Source of the DNA: Chloroflexota bacterium
Lineage (GTDB): Bacteria > Chloroflexota > Anaerolineae > J036 > Brachytrichaceae
Length of the DNA stretch: 32,141 nt
Assembly (NCBI GenBank): GCA_021788625.1
Contig: JAJYKL010000045.1
Location: forward strand, 1-32,141
Direction of reading: 5' to 3'
Shown here piece by piece: positions 7,793-15,659 of this stretch. Each line of letters opens with the position of its first letter. Position 1 is the stretch's first letter. Both the position numbers and the translations under genes were made by a program. The notes beneath the pieces were generated by a model. It worked only from the letters and a program-made list of their open reading frames with translations, did no database searches and was not told the DNA's origin.

Positions 7793-8044
7793 CTACACAA
7801 CCCGCAGGAGCACGAGGACGAGGGTGATAAGCGCCAGGGCGACGAGCACGAGCGCGGCGAGCGTGAGAACGCGCACAGCCCACACGGTGCGACCATGCCA
7901 GCGGTGGGCTGCCTCACCGTCCTCCAGGGCGCTCCGATTCGTCGAGGGATTCCCCATGACACGGTTCAGCCACCACGCCCGCGCACAGAACTTGTATTGC
8001 CCCACTTCGCTTGCGCGGATGACGCGCTGATTATCCGGATCCAT
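7793..8044 (-). CDS. Small single-pass membrane protein with a Cas4-like N-terminal motif
   Basis: An 83-residue protein. The first half reads ASEVGQYKFCARAWWL (11-26) and then a DGEAAHRWHG segment (42-51). This resembles the start of Cas4/RecB-type PD-(D/E)XK nucleases: first Fe-S cysteine in 'S-E-x-x-x-Y-x-x-C-x-R' (C20) and the 'G-x-x-x-H' motif (G43 to H47). The D, ExK and C-terminal Cys cluster of a nuclease are absent; instead the protein ends in one hydrophobic helix (about 57-80) and RVV. So a nuclease-like recognition fragment is tethered to the membrane; catalytic activity is not expected. It starts 62 nt after the stop of the AAA regulator on the same strand, so it may be in its operon. 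No good Shine-Dalgarno. I judge it real because of the coherent motif and helix. Confidence 0.68.
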   Translation of the reverse strand: MDPDNQRVIRASEVGQYKFCARAWWLNRVMGNPSTNRSALEDGEAAHRWHGRTVWAVRVLTLAALVLVALALITLVLVLLRVV

Positions 8045-8106
8045 ACCACTTCACAAATGGACTTTCGACAGCGCGTGCGGGTCAGCCAACCCTCGACAGT
8101 CGCGGC

Positions 8107-9450
8107 TCACCCGATCAGTTTATAGCCGCGTCCACGCACAGTAATCAGGTACTTTGGTTCGATGGCGTCTGGCTCCAGCTTGGCGCGCAGACGACTGACC
8201 AGCTTCTCGATGCGCGCGTCGTCCACTTGATCCAGGTACGTCTCTCCCCATACCTGAGTGACGATGGCATACTTATCAACAATCTTATTCAGGCGTCCGT
8301 AAAGCAGCAGCGCCAGTTTGTATTCCAGTTCCGTCAGGGGCTCCACATGACGGCCATCGATATACAGCTCACCGGCATCCACATCCACGCGCACGCCATG
8401 CTCGCCACCCGCGCGTGCCAGGGCCTGGCGCTTGATGAAGGCACGCCATACCTCCCCCACCACCGGGCGCGTGCTGGGCGCTTCGTCAGCACGCGGTATG
8501 AGCCGCTTGGTTTGTAACGGCTCGAGGGTTGTAACCGGTCCTGCTTCACCATTCTCCTGTGCCATCAATACCTGGTGCTCCGTCTCTGAGAGTTGTGCCC
8601 AGAGCTGCATGCACTCCCTGCGAATGGCCGCATCATCGTCAAAGGCCTGCCGCGCAACCGATAACGCCTGGCGGCGTGTGCTGTTGGGAGTACCAGCGGC
8701 CACGCGCATGAAGGTTTCGAGCACCCCTTGCAGCAACCCTGGGTGACCGCCTGCCTGGGCTACAACGAAATCGATTTCGTCTTCCTGCCATGTGGCACCG
8801 TTGGAAGCCGCAAACTCATAAGCCACCTCACGTGCATCGGCCATGTTCAAGAAACCCAACCACTGCACGTGGGATGCGAAGAGCTCGATGTATTCTGTGG
8901 CTTCCCGGTCGGAGCGCACATCAGCCAACGGCTGTTCGGTCGCGGTGATGTAACACAGTGAATTGACGAGCCGATCTTTCATGGCGCGCAGGTTCAGGAA
9001 CGTGCGACCGTCCAACTTACCGAACGGGTCATCGAATTCATCAAAGAGCAGCACCAGCGCACGGCCTGTACCCTCGCACAGCACGTTCATTGCATCGTTG
9101 AACGCCAGGGGGCTGCGGATGGGAGTGGGTGGCTGCACGACCTGTTCATAAAGCCTGTCCAGCCGTGTGAGGAGCGCTTCCGGTGCGTTGCAGCGCCGTA
9201 GTGCTTCCAGACAGCTGCGAAGAATGACCTCATGTAGAGCCTGCTCGCTGCGTTCGGGCATCAGGTTGCAGTCAATATAGACGAATAACCAGTCGTCGCC
9301 ATGCTCGTGCAGGAAGGTCTGTCTGGTTGCAGGCGTGCACAGGTCACGCATGAGCGTCGACTTGCCCGTATTGCTCAGTCCCGTGAGTGACGCACACTCG
9401 GCGGCCCGCACGGCGTTCATCAGAAATTCCGTCTCTTGATAGCGGATCAT
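8107..9450 (-). CDS. AAA ATPase with C-terminal OmpR/PhoB-type winged-helix DNA-binding domain
   Basis: A 447-residue regulator. N-terminal NTPase: Walker A GLSNTGKST (24-32), Walker B ALVLLFDE (131-138), sensor-like YITATEQP (167-174) and an ATPase lid region with GGHPGLLQGVLE (234-245), as in STAND/archaeal-type AAA proteins. C-terminal wHTH, about 353-446: PLTELEYKLALLLY, then the recognition helix DDARIEKLVSRLRAKL (410-425) and the wing YLITVRGRGYKLIG. There is no receiver domain, so the ATPase probably takes the place of a phosphorylation switch and senses an unknown ligand. Divergent from the PrsW gene, with only 59 nt between start codons if PrsW starts at 9510. That gap carries an 8-bp inverted repeat that could be its own operator. 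No Shine-Dalgarno is obvious. Confidence 0.9.
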   Translation of the reverse strand: MIRYQETEFLMNAVRAAECASLTGLSNTGKSTLMRDLCTPATRQTFLHEHGDDWLFVYIDCNLMPERSEQALHEVILRSCLEALRRCNAPEALLTRLDRLYEQVVQPPTPIRSPLAFNDAMNVLCEGTGRALVLLFDEFDDPFGKLDGRTFLNLRAMKDRLVNSLCYITATEQPLADVRSDREATEYIELFASHVQWLGFLNMADAREVAYEFAASNGATWQEDEIDFVVAQAGGHPGLLQGVLETFMRVAAGTPNSTRRQALSVARQAFDDDAAIRRECMQLWAQLSETEHQVLMAQENGEAGPVTTLEPLQTKRLIPRADEAPSTRPVVGEVWRAFIKRQALARAGGEHGVRVDVDAGELYIDGRHVEPLTELEYKLALLLYGRLNKIVDKYAIVTQVWGETYLDQVDDARIEKLVSRLRAKLEPDAIEPKYLITVRGRGYKLIG

Positions 9451-9476
9451 GGTTGGCGTGTTGCTAGTTGTTATGG

Positions 9477-9502
9477 ATTGTAACAGTTGTAATGGTTACA
9501 AT
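9477..9502. promoter_or_regulatory. Inverted repeat and back-to-back -10 hexamers between AAA regulator and PrsW genes
   Basis: ATTGTAAC (9477-9484) and GTTACAAT (9495-9502) are perfect inverted repeats with a 10-bp spacer. Each arm read outward contains TACAAT, a good -10 hexamer: 7 nt before the ATG at 9510 on the plus strand, and about 26 nt before the ATG at 9450 on the minus strand. AGTTGTTATGG (9467-9477) and AGTTGTAATGG (9485-9495) form an imperfect direct repeat, the arrangement OmpR-type winged helices prefer. No -35 consensus is seen. Confidence 0.6.
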
Positions 9503-9509
9503 TCTATCC

Positions 9510-10472
9510 ATGCTCCAGGTCCTGGTCACCGTCATCGCAGTTGCCATCCCGACAGCAATTTTCATGCATGCGGTGAATTCGATTGATCGTTACGAAAAAG
9601 AACCAACGCGTTTCCTCATCGGCGCTTTTATCTGGGGAGCACTGCCCGCCGCGATACTCGGCATATTGATCGAGCTGATCCTGAGGATACCCGTCACGCT
9701 TTTACTGGGGGAGGAAAGCCTGAGCGGAAAACTCATCAATACAGCCATCATCTCCCCAATCGTGGAAGAGTTACTGAAGGCGGGGGTCGTGGCGATTATC
9801 TATTTCTGGCGCCGGCGCGAGTTCGACGGCTGGGTGGATGGACTGGTGTACGGGGCCATGGCTGGCTTCGGCTTTGCCTACGTGGAGAATGTGTTCTACC
9901 TGCTCGGTACTGGCAACTGGAGCGACTGGCTGAGTCTCTTCGTTTTGCGTGTGATTGTGTTTGGGCTGATGCACGGCTTTTGGACGTCGCTCACGGGTAT
10001 TGGTTTCGGCGTGGCACGCAATAGCACCATCCGGTCAAAAAAGGTTCTGGCCGTGCTTGCCGGCCTGCTGGCAGCCATGGTATCGCACATGGTGCACAAT
10101 GGCGCACTGGCACTCAGTGACTCGAGAAACGGGAGCCTGGTGCTCGTGGCACTGGCGAATTATGGAGCCGGCCTGGTGCTGCTCCTCTGTTTGCGCGTGA
10201 TCGCCATACACAATGATCGCCAGATGTTGCAGACCTACTTGCGCGATGAAGTGCCCGATATTCTGTCACCACAGGCTTATGCAGACCTGTGCAGCCCGAA
10301 GACGCACGCACTGGCCAACTTGCGGCTCTCGCCCCGCCAGCAGCGCAGCTTTATCCAAACGGCAGCCGAGCTGGCGCAGAAGAAGCGTCAGTTAGTCCGG
10401 CTGGGTATTGAAGGCACCAACCTCACCGACATTGAAAGCTTACGCATGCAGTTGTCGGCATTTAGTAGATAG
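9510..10472 (+). CDS. PrsW family intramembrane metalloprotease (CPBP/glutamic-type)
   Basis: A polytopic membrane protein of 320 residues from ATG 9510; an in-frame TTG at 9468 and ATG 9492 would add up to 14. Family motifs are all present (numbered from 9510): SIDRYEKEP (24-32) after the first membrane helix, PIVEELLKAG (83-92) with the paired glutamates, FAYVEN (122-127), LMHGFW (153-158) and HMVHNGA (193-199). PrsW of Bacillus cleaves anti-sigma factor RsiW at site 1; the substrate here is unknown, though a membrane anti-sigma factor is encoded 10 kb away. A TACAAT hexamer ends 7 nt before 9510 and no Shine-Dalgarno exists, which suggests a leaderless mRNA and decided my start. The stop is only 2 nt from that of the convergent murE, leaving no room for a terminator. 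Confidence 0.88.
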   Translation: MLQVLVTVIAVAIPTAIFMHAVNSIDRYEKEPTRFLIGAFIWGALPAAILGILIELILRIPVTLLLGEESLSGKLINTAIISPIVEELLKAGVVAIIYFWRRREFDGWVDGLVYGAMAGFGFAYVENVFYLLGTGNWSDWLSLFVLRVIVFGLMHGFWTSLTGIGFGVARNSTIRSKKVLAVLAGLLAAMVSHMVHNGALALSDSRNGSLVLVALANYGAGLVLLLCLRVIAIHNDRQMLQTYLRDEVPDILSPQAYADLCSPKTHALANLRLSPRQQRSFIQTAAELAQKKRQLVRLGIEGTNLTDIESLRMQLSAFSR

Positions 10473-10474
10473 TC

Positions 10475-12037
10475 TCACCCTTCGAGGGTCCGTTGAACCG
10501 CGTCGTGCATGGCTTCGCGATCATCCCAGGGAGTCTCGATGGTACCGAAACACATCGACTGCTCATGCCCCTTACCGCAGGCGATTACCGTGTCGCCCGC
10601 ACGTGCCAGCGAGCAAGCGAACCGGATGGCTTCGGCCCGATCTGGCACACGATGAACACCCGCATGCTTCACATTAGCGCCCATGCGAGTGCCGGCTTCG
10701 ATCTGGTCGAGGATCAACGCGAGATTCTCGCGGCGCGGATCTTCGGCAGTCAGAACAACCTCGTCAGCCAGTTCCGCCGCGATACGACCCATCATGGGGC
10801 GCTTCTGCACATCGCGCTCGCCGGCGCAGCCAAACACCACAATTAACCTGCCTCGCGTAATCGGACGCAGCGCGCGCAGCACCTGTTGCAAAGCGTTCGG
10901 CGTGTGCGCAAAGTCCACAATCGCTGTATACGGTTGCCCGACATCAATGCGCTCCATCCGGCCGGGTACCGCTCTGAACGTGCTAATGCCCTGCTGAACA
11001 GCTTCCAGCGGCACATCCAGAGCGACCGTGGCCGAAATGGCCGCCAGAATGTTCGAGACGTTGTAATCGCCGATCAGTGCCGTCGCCAGTTCCACTTCGC
11101 CACCCGGCGTGCTCACCTGCAATCGCATGTTGCCTGGCTCATGCGAGGCGCTCAAGAGGTAAACACTCTGTCCCTCCGGCCAACCAGCCACCTCGTGCAG
11201 TGAATAAGCGATCTGGCGCTCGACGGAGATGGAACGCAGAGTGTCAAATGAGTAGGTGTCGTCGGCATTCAATACAGCCGTATGGCGCAGGTGAGGCTTT
11301 GTCGCCTCCCGTCTCTCCACTGAGGTCACATCCGGCCGGTCGAGCATCTCAAAGAGGCGCGCCTTGGCAGACCGATACGACTCATACGAGCCGTGCAGAT
11401 CAAGATGCTCGTGGGTGATGTTGGTCACGACAGCGATGTCCACGTCCACTGCATCCACGCGGTGCTGTGCCAGGCTGTGTGAGGTGATCTCCAGTACGCA
11501 ATGCGTCATGCCTGCATCGCGCATTTGAGCCAGGTAATATTGCACCTCATCGGCGTCGGGTGTGGTGGTGTGCAGTCCCGTGTCCACCACGCGCTCCCCG
11601 ATCACCGCGTTGACGGTGCTGATCATTCCGGCACGATACCCGGCGCATCGCAGGATGTTGTAAATCAGGTTGGTGGTGGTCGTCTTGCCGTCTGTGCCGG
11701 TAACACCAACCGTCACCAGACTGCGACTGGGGAAGCCGTACCAGGCAGCGCACAGGTGAGCGAGCGCCTGGCGGCCATTGGGCACCAGCACTTGCGGCAC
11801 ATCGATTCCCTCCTGCTGGCGCTCGCAGACCACAGCCTTCGCGCCGCGACGGATTGCATCATGGATGAAGCGGTGACCATCGACCGCTACTCCAGGATAA
11901 GCCACGAACAAGAAACCGGGCTGTATCCGCCGGCTGTCATCGATCACACCCGTGATGGGTGTTTCGGCCATGCCGGCTGGAAGAAGTTGATAAGGGAATG
12001 GCAGCGCCGCTACAAGATCCTGGAGTGTCCTGACCAT
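10475..12037 (-). CDS. murE: UDP-N-acetylmuramoyl-tripeptide synthetase (MurE)
   Basis: A 520-residue Mur ligase that adds the third amino acid to UDP-MurNAc-L-Ala-D-Glu in the cytoplasm. N-terminal substrate domain with DDSRRIQPGFLFVA (33-46); ATP loop GVTGTDGKTT (111-120); NITHEHLDLHG (206-216); the carbamylated lysine is expected at K225 in RSAKARLFE; C-terminal domain with DFAHTPNAL (375-383) and ACGKGHEQ (486-493). The amino-acid specificity loop reads EDPR (432-435) rather than DNPR of meso-diaminopimelate enzymes; the same family has DDPR in Thermotoga, so lysine or ornithine could be the substrate. Not in a dcw cluster. Downstream it meets PrsW tail to tail; upstream lies a deacetylase pseudogene. 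Start ATG 12037 has only weak AGAG ahead. Confidence 0.95.
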   Translation of the reverse strand: MVRTLQDLVAALPFPYQLLPAGMAETPITGVIDDSRRIQPGFLFVAYPGVAVDGHRFIHDAIRRGAKAVVCERQQEGIDVPQVLVPNGRQALAHLCAAWYGFPSRSLVTVGVTGTDGKTTTTNLIYNILRCAGYRAGMISTVNAVIGERVVDTGLHTTTPDADEVQYYLAQMRDAGMTHCVLEITSHSLAQHRVDAVDVDIAVVTNITHEHLDLHGSYESYRSAKARLFEMLDRPDVTSVERREATKPHLRHTAVLNADDTYSFDTLRSISVERQIAYSLHEVAGWPEGQSVYLLSASHEPGNMRLQVSTPGGEVELATALIGDYNVSNILAAISATVALDVPLEAVQQGISTFRAVPGRMERIDVGQPYTAIVDFAHTPNALQQVLRALRPITRGRLIVVFGCAGERDVQKRPMMGRIAAELADEVVLTAEDPRRENLALILDQIEAGTRMGANVKHAGVHRVPDRAEAIRFACSLARAGDTVIACGKGHEQSMCFGTIETPWDDREAMHDAVQRTLEG

Positions 12038-12088
12038 GGCAACTCTGAATGAGTACTCCGTAAAGGCTTCGTCTATCTAGCCATATTA

Positions 12089-12662
12089 CTACGGCGCGAG
12101 ATTCGTCAGCGGCGTCAACGTGGGGCAGCGCAGTAGGAAGGGGCAGGGTCGCCTGCCCGCGCGGGTATAGCCCTTGATCATCGTCACGGCAGTGGTATTA
12201 ACGGCCTCCTGAGACAGCTGCTCCACCCGCGTGTTGTATGCACCTCCCGGATAGGTCAGGCTGTTGACTGTAATGCTTAGCTCCTGCTGCAGGCGCTGCC
12301 TGGACTCCCCAGTTCAGCACGCAAACGTTCATCGGACATACGGGGCAGGTATCTGTGCAAAAGCGTATGCGAACCGATCCACATGCCTGCACCCTGCAAC
12401 AGGCGCAAGTGGTTCCAGTTCATGGTCCCGTTAGCCGCCCCGTTGCGTTCACCATGACGTAATAAGTGGACTGGAAGTTGTGTTTCACAAATACAGGCAG
12501 TGTATTGGTGATCTGCTGTACCCAGCCATCATCAAAGGTGAGCGCGATCGGCCGATCTGGAAGCGGCGTAGCAGTGGTGAGTACAGTGGTGATGGGTGGC
12601 GCGATGGTAACTGGCGCTGATCCAGCAGGCAATACGCCAGCCAAAAATGGGACGAAAGGCAT
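12089..12662 (-). pseudogene. Frameshifted polysaccharide deacetylase (NodB-type)
   Basis: A deacetylase split over three frames. Frame 1 gives a Pro/Thr-rich linker and IALTFDDGW (metal-binding motif TFDDG) then FQSTYYVM before a TGA at 12422-12420. Frame 2, overlapping as ATGA from 12423, continues NWNHLRLLQGAGMWIGSHTLLH (metal motif SHTLLH) and RMSDERLRAEL, then stops at 12279-12277. Frame 3 continues ESRQRLQQELSITVNSLTYPGGAYN, the expected TYPGG motif, to a stop at 12091-12089. Order and spacing match one NodB domain, so two frame changes have broken one gene. The N-terminal secretion signal is uncertain (ATG 12662 begins a hydrophobic stretch). A real pseudogene or assembly error are both possible. 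Confidence 0.85.
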
Positions 12663-12722
12663 CGCCCAATGGCCATCGCATGAGCCTGACGATAATACAG
12701 TCCTGCCTGGTCCCCGCACCCA

Positions 12723-12728
12723 TATAAT
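12723..12728 (+). promoter_or_regulatory. Consensus -10 hexamer 8 nt before the DUF92 start
   Basis: A perfect TATAAT ends 8 nt before ATG 12737. A transcription start 7-8 nt downstream would fall on or next to the ATG, giving a leaderless mRNA. No -35 consensus and no Shine-Dalgarno are visible. Confidence 0.6.
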
Positions 12729-12736
12729 TCGAACCG

Positions 12737-13672
12737 ATGATGGAAGCCGCAATAGTCGTCGTACTGCGTCTGGCATTGGGATTTCTGGGCAGTCTGTTGA
12801 TCGGCTGGTTGGCTCTGCAGCGCCAATCGTTAGCCCCAAGCGGCGTCATCGGAGCGGTGCTTACTGGCACGTTAATCTTCGGCCTGGGTGGCGTATCGGG
12901 TGGTTTGCTGCTGATCGCATTCTTTGTTTCCTCATCGGCACTCAGCCACTATAAGGCCGCGCGTAAACAGACGGCCGCCCAGCATTTCGATAAAGGTGGT
13001 CAGCGTGACCTGGGCCAGACTCTGGCCAATGGTGGCATTGCCACACTCTTTGCCGTGTTCAGCGGGATTACCTGGCTCATCCATCTCCCTCCTGCGTACA
13101 ATCTGATTTGTTTCGCCGGGTTAATGGGTTCGCTGGCCAGCGCTAATGCCGACACCTGGGCTACTGAATTGGGTGTACTGAGCCAGTCGAAGCCACATCT
13201 GATCACAATTCCTTCACGCGTGGTGGAGCCAGGTACCTCCGGCGGGATCACGCTGGACGGAACCCTGGCTGCAGTGTGTGGCGCGCTCTTCATCGGGCTG
13301 CTGAACCTGTTGTTCGCGCTGCTCGCTGCCGTGCTGAATGCCGGACAACTCGCCTGGCTGGTGCTTTACAACATGCCTGATTCTTCCGCTGAGAGCCAGG
13401 CAACTGCGCTCGCTGCAGCCGCTGTCCTCGGCGGTGTGGCAGGTGCACTAGTCGATAGCCTCATCGGTGCAGCCCTACAGGCATCCTACTTTAGCATCCA
13501 GCGTAACAAGATCACGGAACGGCGTTACGAGATCGACGGCACGCCCAATCGCTTGCTAAGGGGTTGGCCGTGGCTGAACAACGACTGGGTGAATGGTCTG
13601 GCATCCTTGACCGGTGCCATGGCAACGATCGCAGTAATGGTTGCATTGGCTCGTACAGTGCCTCCGCGTTGA
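12737..13672 (+). CDS. DUF92 family integral membrane protein (VTE6-related)
   Basis: A 311-residue polytopic membrane protein, about seven hydrophobic helices. Family signatures: SGVIGAVLTGTLIFGLGG (35-52), GGQRDLGQTLANGG (87-100), SANADTWATELG (134-145) and PGTSGGITLDG (165-175). DUF92 members include the plant and cyanobacterial phytyl-phosphate kinase VTE6; relatives in bacteria without phytol may act on other prenyl phosphates, so a CTP-dependent polyprenyl phosphate kinase role is inference. Starts with ATGATG; a TATAAT hexamer 8 nt upstream suggests leaderless expression. The 65-nt gap to the following GH13 gene contains another -10-like hexamer. Its upstream region overlaps the degenerate front of the deacetylase pseudogene. 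Confidence 0.9.
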   Translation: MMEAAIVVVLRLALGFLGSLLIGWLALQRQSLAPSGVIGAVLTGTLIFGLGGVSGGLLLIAFFVSSSALSHYKAARKQTAAQHFDKGGQRDLGQTLANGGIATLFAVFSGITWLIHLPPAYNLICFAGLMGSLASANADTWATELGVLSQSKPHLITIPSRVVEPGTSGGITLDGTLAAVCGALFIGLLNLLFALLAAVLNAGQLAWLVLYNMPDSSAESQATALAAAAVLGGVAGALVDSLIGAALQASYFSIQRNKITERRYEIDGTPNRLLRGWPWLNNDWVNGLASLTGAMATIAVMVALARTVPPR

Positions 13673-13719
13673 AGAATTTTCCATTATGATGCGTCTACTA
13701 GGGCGAATGCCATTCACCA

Positions 13720-13725
13720 TATACT
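13720..13725 (+). promoter_or_regulatory. Candidate -10 hexamer before the GH13 gene
   Basis: TATACT ends 12 nt before ATG 13738, with no Shine-Dalgarno in between and no clear -35. The predicted leader is only about 5 nt. Confidence 0.45.
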
Positions 13726-13737
13726 GGCTGACTATCC

Positions 13738-15213
13738 ATGGTACAAATTCCTGACTGGGTCCAAGACACGATTTTTTACCAGATTTTCCCCGACCGCTTC
13801 GCTAAATCAGACCGCGTTCCTAAACCGGGAAATCTGGAGGCGTGGGATTCTCGACCCACGGTGTACGGCTTTAAAGGCGGTGACCTGCTGGGTGTGACAG
13901 AACATCTGGACTACCTGCAGGAACTCGGCATTACGGCCATCTACTTCACACCCATATTCCAGTCGACGGCCAACCACCGTTACCACACCCACGATTACTA
14001 TCGCGTCGATCCGATCCTGGGTGGTGACGCCGCCTTCAGTGAGTTGTTACAAGCCGCTCGGGCCCGTAATATCCGAGTCATTATCGACGGCGTATTCAAC
14101 CATGCCAGTCGCGGCTTTTATCAGTTCAACCACATTCTGGAAAATGGCGCTGCATCGCCTTACGTGAACTGGTTCAACATTAGGGGCTACCCACTGCACG
14201 CGTATGAAGGGAAACCGGTGAATTACGATGCGTGGTGGGGCATTCCGGCACTTCCGAAAATGAATACCAACCTGCGCGCTGTGCGCGAGTTTATTTTCGG
14301 TGTGGCGGAACACTGGATCCGCCTGGGTGTGAACGGCTGGCGTCTGGATGTGCCCGCTGAGATAGACGATGATTCGTTCTGGCAGGAGTTCCGCCGTCGT
14401 GTGAAGACAGCCAACGCCGACTCGTACATTGTGGGCGAAATCTGGCACGAAGCACAACGCTGGTTACAGGGCGATCAGTTCGACGCTGTCATGAACTACC
14501 AGTTCACCCGGGCCTGCATCGGCTTTTTCATCGGTGAAAATACGGACGAGAGCCTGACCACCAACGTTGGTTTCCAGACGTACCCCCCGCTTGATGCCTC
14601 CGGCTTTGCTTACACCATCAACCACCTGTTGAGCCTCTACGATCGCGCCATTACCAATGCACAGATGAACCTGCTCGACAGCCACGACACGGCACGCTTC
14701 ATATCAATCGCAAAAGGCGATCAGAGCGCACTGCGCCTGGCAACGCTCTTCCAGATGACCTACCCAGGTGCACCGTCGGTCTACTATGCTGACGAGATCG
14801 GCATGCCAGGCGGCAAGGACCCCGATTGCCGGCGTACCTTTCCCTGGAACTCGCCTGGTCAGTGGGACACATCCCTGCTGCAGTATTTCAAAGATTGCAT
14901 CGCTTTACGCAAGCGTTACGCAGCGTTACGTTACGGCGAGTTCCGTTTTGTTTATGCCGAGGAAAGAACCATCGCTTATCTGCGCTCGCTGGATGACCAG
15001 CGTTTCGTCGTGGTCATCAATGCTGGTGCAGAAACAACCGTTAACATCGTAATTCACCCGGAATTCGGTTTGCCCGAAGGCACCTCCCTCACGTGCCTGG
15101 CTGATCCAAAAACTCTCTATCTGGTGAGAAATGGTCAGCTCAGCGTGCATATCGGCAAGCGCGAGGGTGTTGTTTTGATGGCTCAATCCCAAACACCCGT
15201 CAAGACACCGTAA
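13738..15213 (+). CDS. GH13 alpha-amylase family glycoside hydrolase (cyclomaltodextrinase/neopullulanase-like)
   Basis: A 491-residue alpha-glucan hydrolase with the TIM barrel starting directly at WVQDTIFYQIFPDRF (7-21). The four GH13 regions are complete: I DGVFNH (117-122), II GWRLDVPAEI with nucleophile D204 (200-209), III VGEIWHE with acid/base E234 (232-238), IV LLDSHDTAR with H316 and D317 (312-320). HTHDYY (83-88) shapes the early barrel loop. Without the N-terminal domain of neopullulanases and without a signal peptide, it should act in the cytoplasm on maltodextrins. The C-terminal 90 residues form the usual beta-sandwich. It is followed after 32 nt by a small unknown gene on the same strand. 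Exact specificity (alpha-glucosidase, maltogenic) is not readable. Confidence 0.94.
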   Translation: MVQIPDWVQDTIFYQIFPDRFAKSDRVPKPGNLEAWDSRPTVYGFKGGDLLGVTEHLDYLQELGITAIYFTPIFQSTANHRYHTHDYYRVDPILGGDAAFSELLQAARARNIRVIIDGVFNHASRGFYQFNHILENGAASPYVNWFNIRGYPLHAYEGKPVNYDAWWGIPALPKMNTNLRAVREFIFGVAEHWIRLGVNGWRLDVPAEIDDDSFWQEFRRRVKTANADSYIVGEIWHEAQRWLQGDQFDAVMNYQFTRACIGFFIGENTDESLTTNVGFQTYPPLDASGFAYTINHLLSLYDRAITNAQMNLLDSHDTARFISIAKGDQSALRLATLFQMTYPGAPSVYYADEIGMPGGKDPDCRRTFPWNSPGQWDTSLLQYFKDCIALRKRYAALRYGEFRFVYAEERTIAYLRSLDDQRFVVVINAGAETTVNIVIHPEFGLPEGTSLTCLADPKTLYLVRNGQLSVHIGKREGVVLMAQSQTPVKTP

Positions 15214-15245
15214 TCCCGAATTTCAGAATTCCGGTCTCAAGAGCT

Positions 15246-15659
15246 ATGACTGTAAAAGAACGTAATCAGAACCTGCGCATGGTGATTGAACTCGTGCGCG
15301 TCCACCTGCCCAATACCCTCAACGACAGCAACCTGTGTAAAGACATCTGCGCCGTGATCGCCGTGAACCTGCGGCACATCGCAGACGACAGCGAGAAGTC
15401 AGCCACCGCATGGGACAAGAAGGCCTACCACATAAAAGCCGACGAGTTACGCCGCGAAATGGCCTGGGCTTTGCCCGCTGCGCAGATTGCCGAGTCGTTC
15501 GCCTACCAGCCACGCAAATTCACCCGCGAAGACCTGGAGCGCTTGCAGGGACTGGTTCGAGGCGAAGTGGAGCCTGGCACCCACACACGCTTCAAGGACA
15601 TCGAGGTGCTGCGCGGGGCAGCCGCAGCCGCACGGCAAACGTTACTGAAGAAGAAGTAA
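15246..15659 (+). CDS. Hypothetical helical protein
   Basis: 137 residues, no family recognised. The sequence is charged and predicted helical throughout (NLRMVIELVRVHLP 9-22, an amphipathic stretch about 49-73, EDLERLQGLVRGE 95-107, and a final Ala/Arg/Lys helix RGAAAAARQTLLKKK 123-137), with two cysteines (31, 35) in LCKDICAV and no signal peptide or membrane segment. The basic C-terminus could bind nucleic acid or membrane, but this is only composition. It lies 32 nt after the GH13 gene and may be co-transcribed. Its start has only a weak AAGAG. Coding is supported by codon pattern and length, not by homology. Confidence 0.7.
   Translation: MTVKERNQNLRMVIELVRVHLPNTLNDSNLCKDICAVIAVNLRHIADDSEKSATAWDKKAYHIKADELRREMAWALPAAQIAESFAYQPRKFTREDLERLQGLVRGEVEPGTHTRFKDIEVLRGAAAAARQTLLKKK

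Noticed and set aside
7793..8044. Evidence for a CRISPR-Cas locus from the Cas4-like motif
   Set aside because: No repeats, no other cas gene and no nuclease core; the motif alone does not support CRISPR function.
12277..12423. Two short ORFs coupled by an ATGA overlap as real separate genes
   Set aside because: Together with the third frame they reconstruct one NodB domain, which is better explained by frameshifts.
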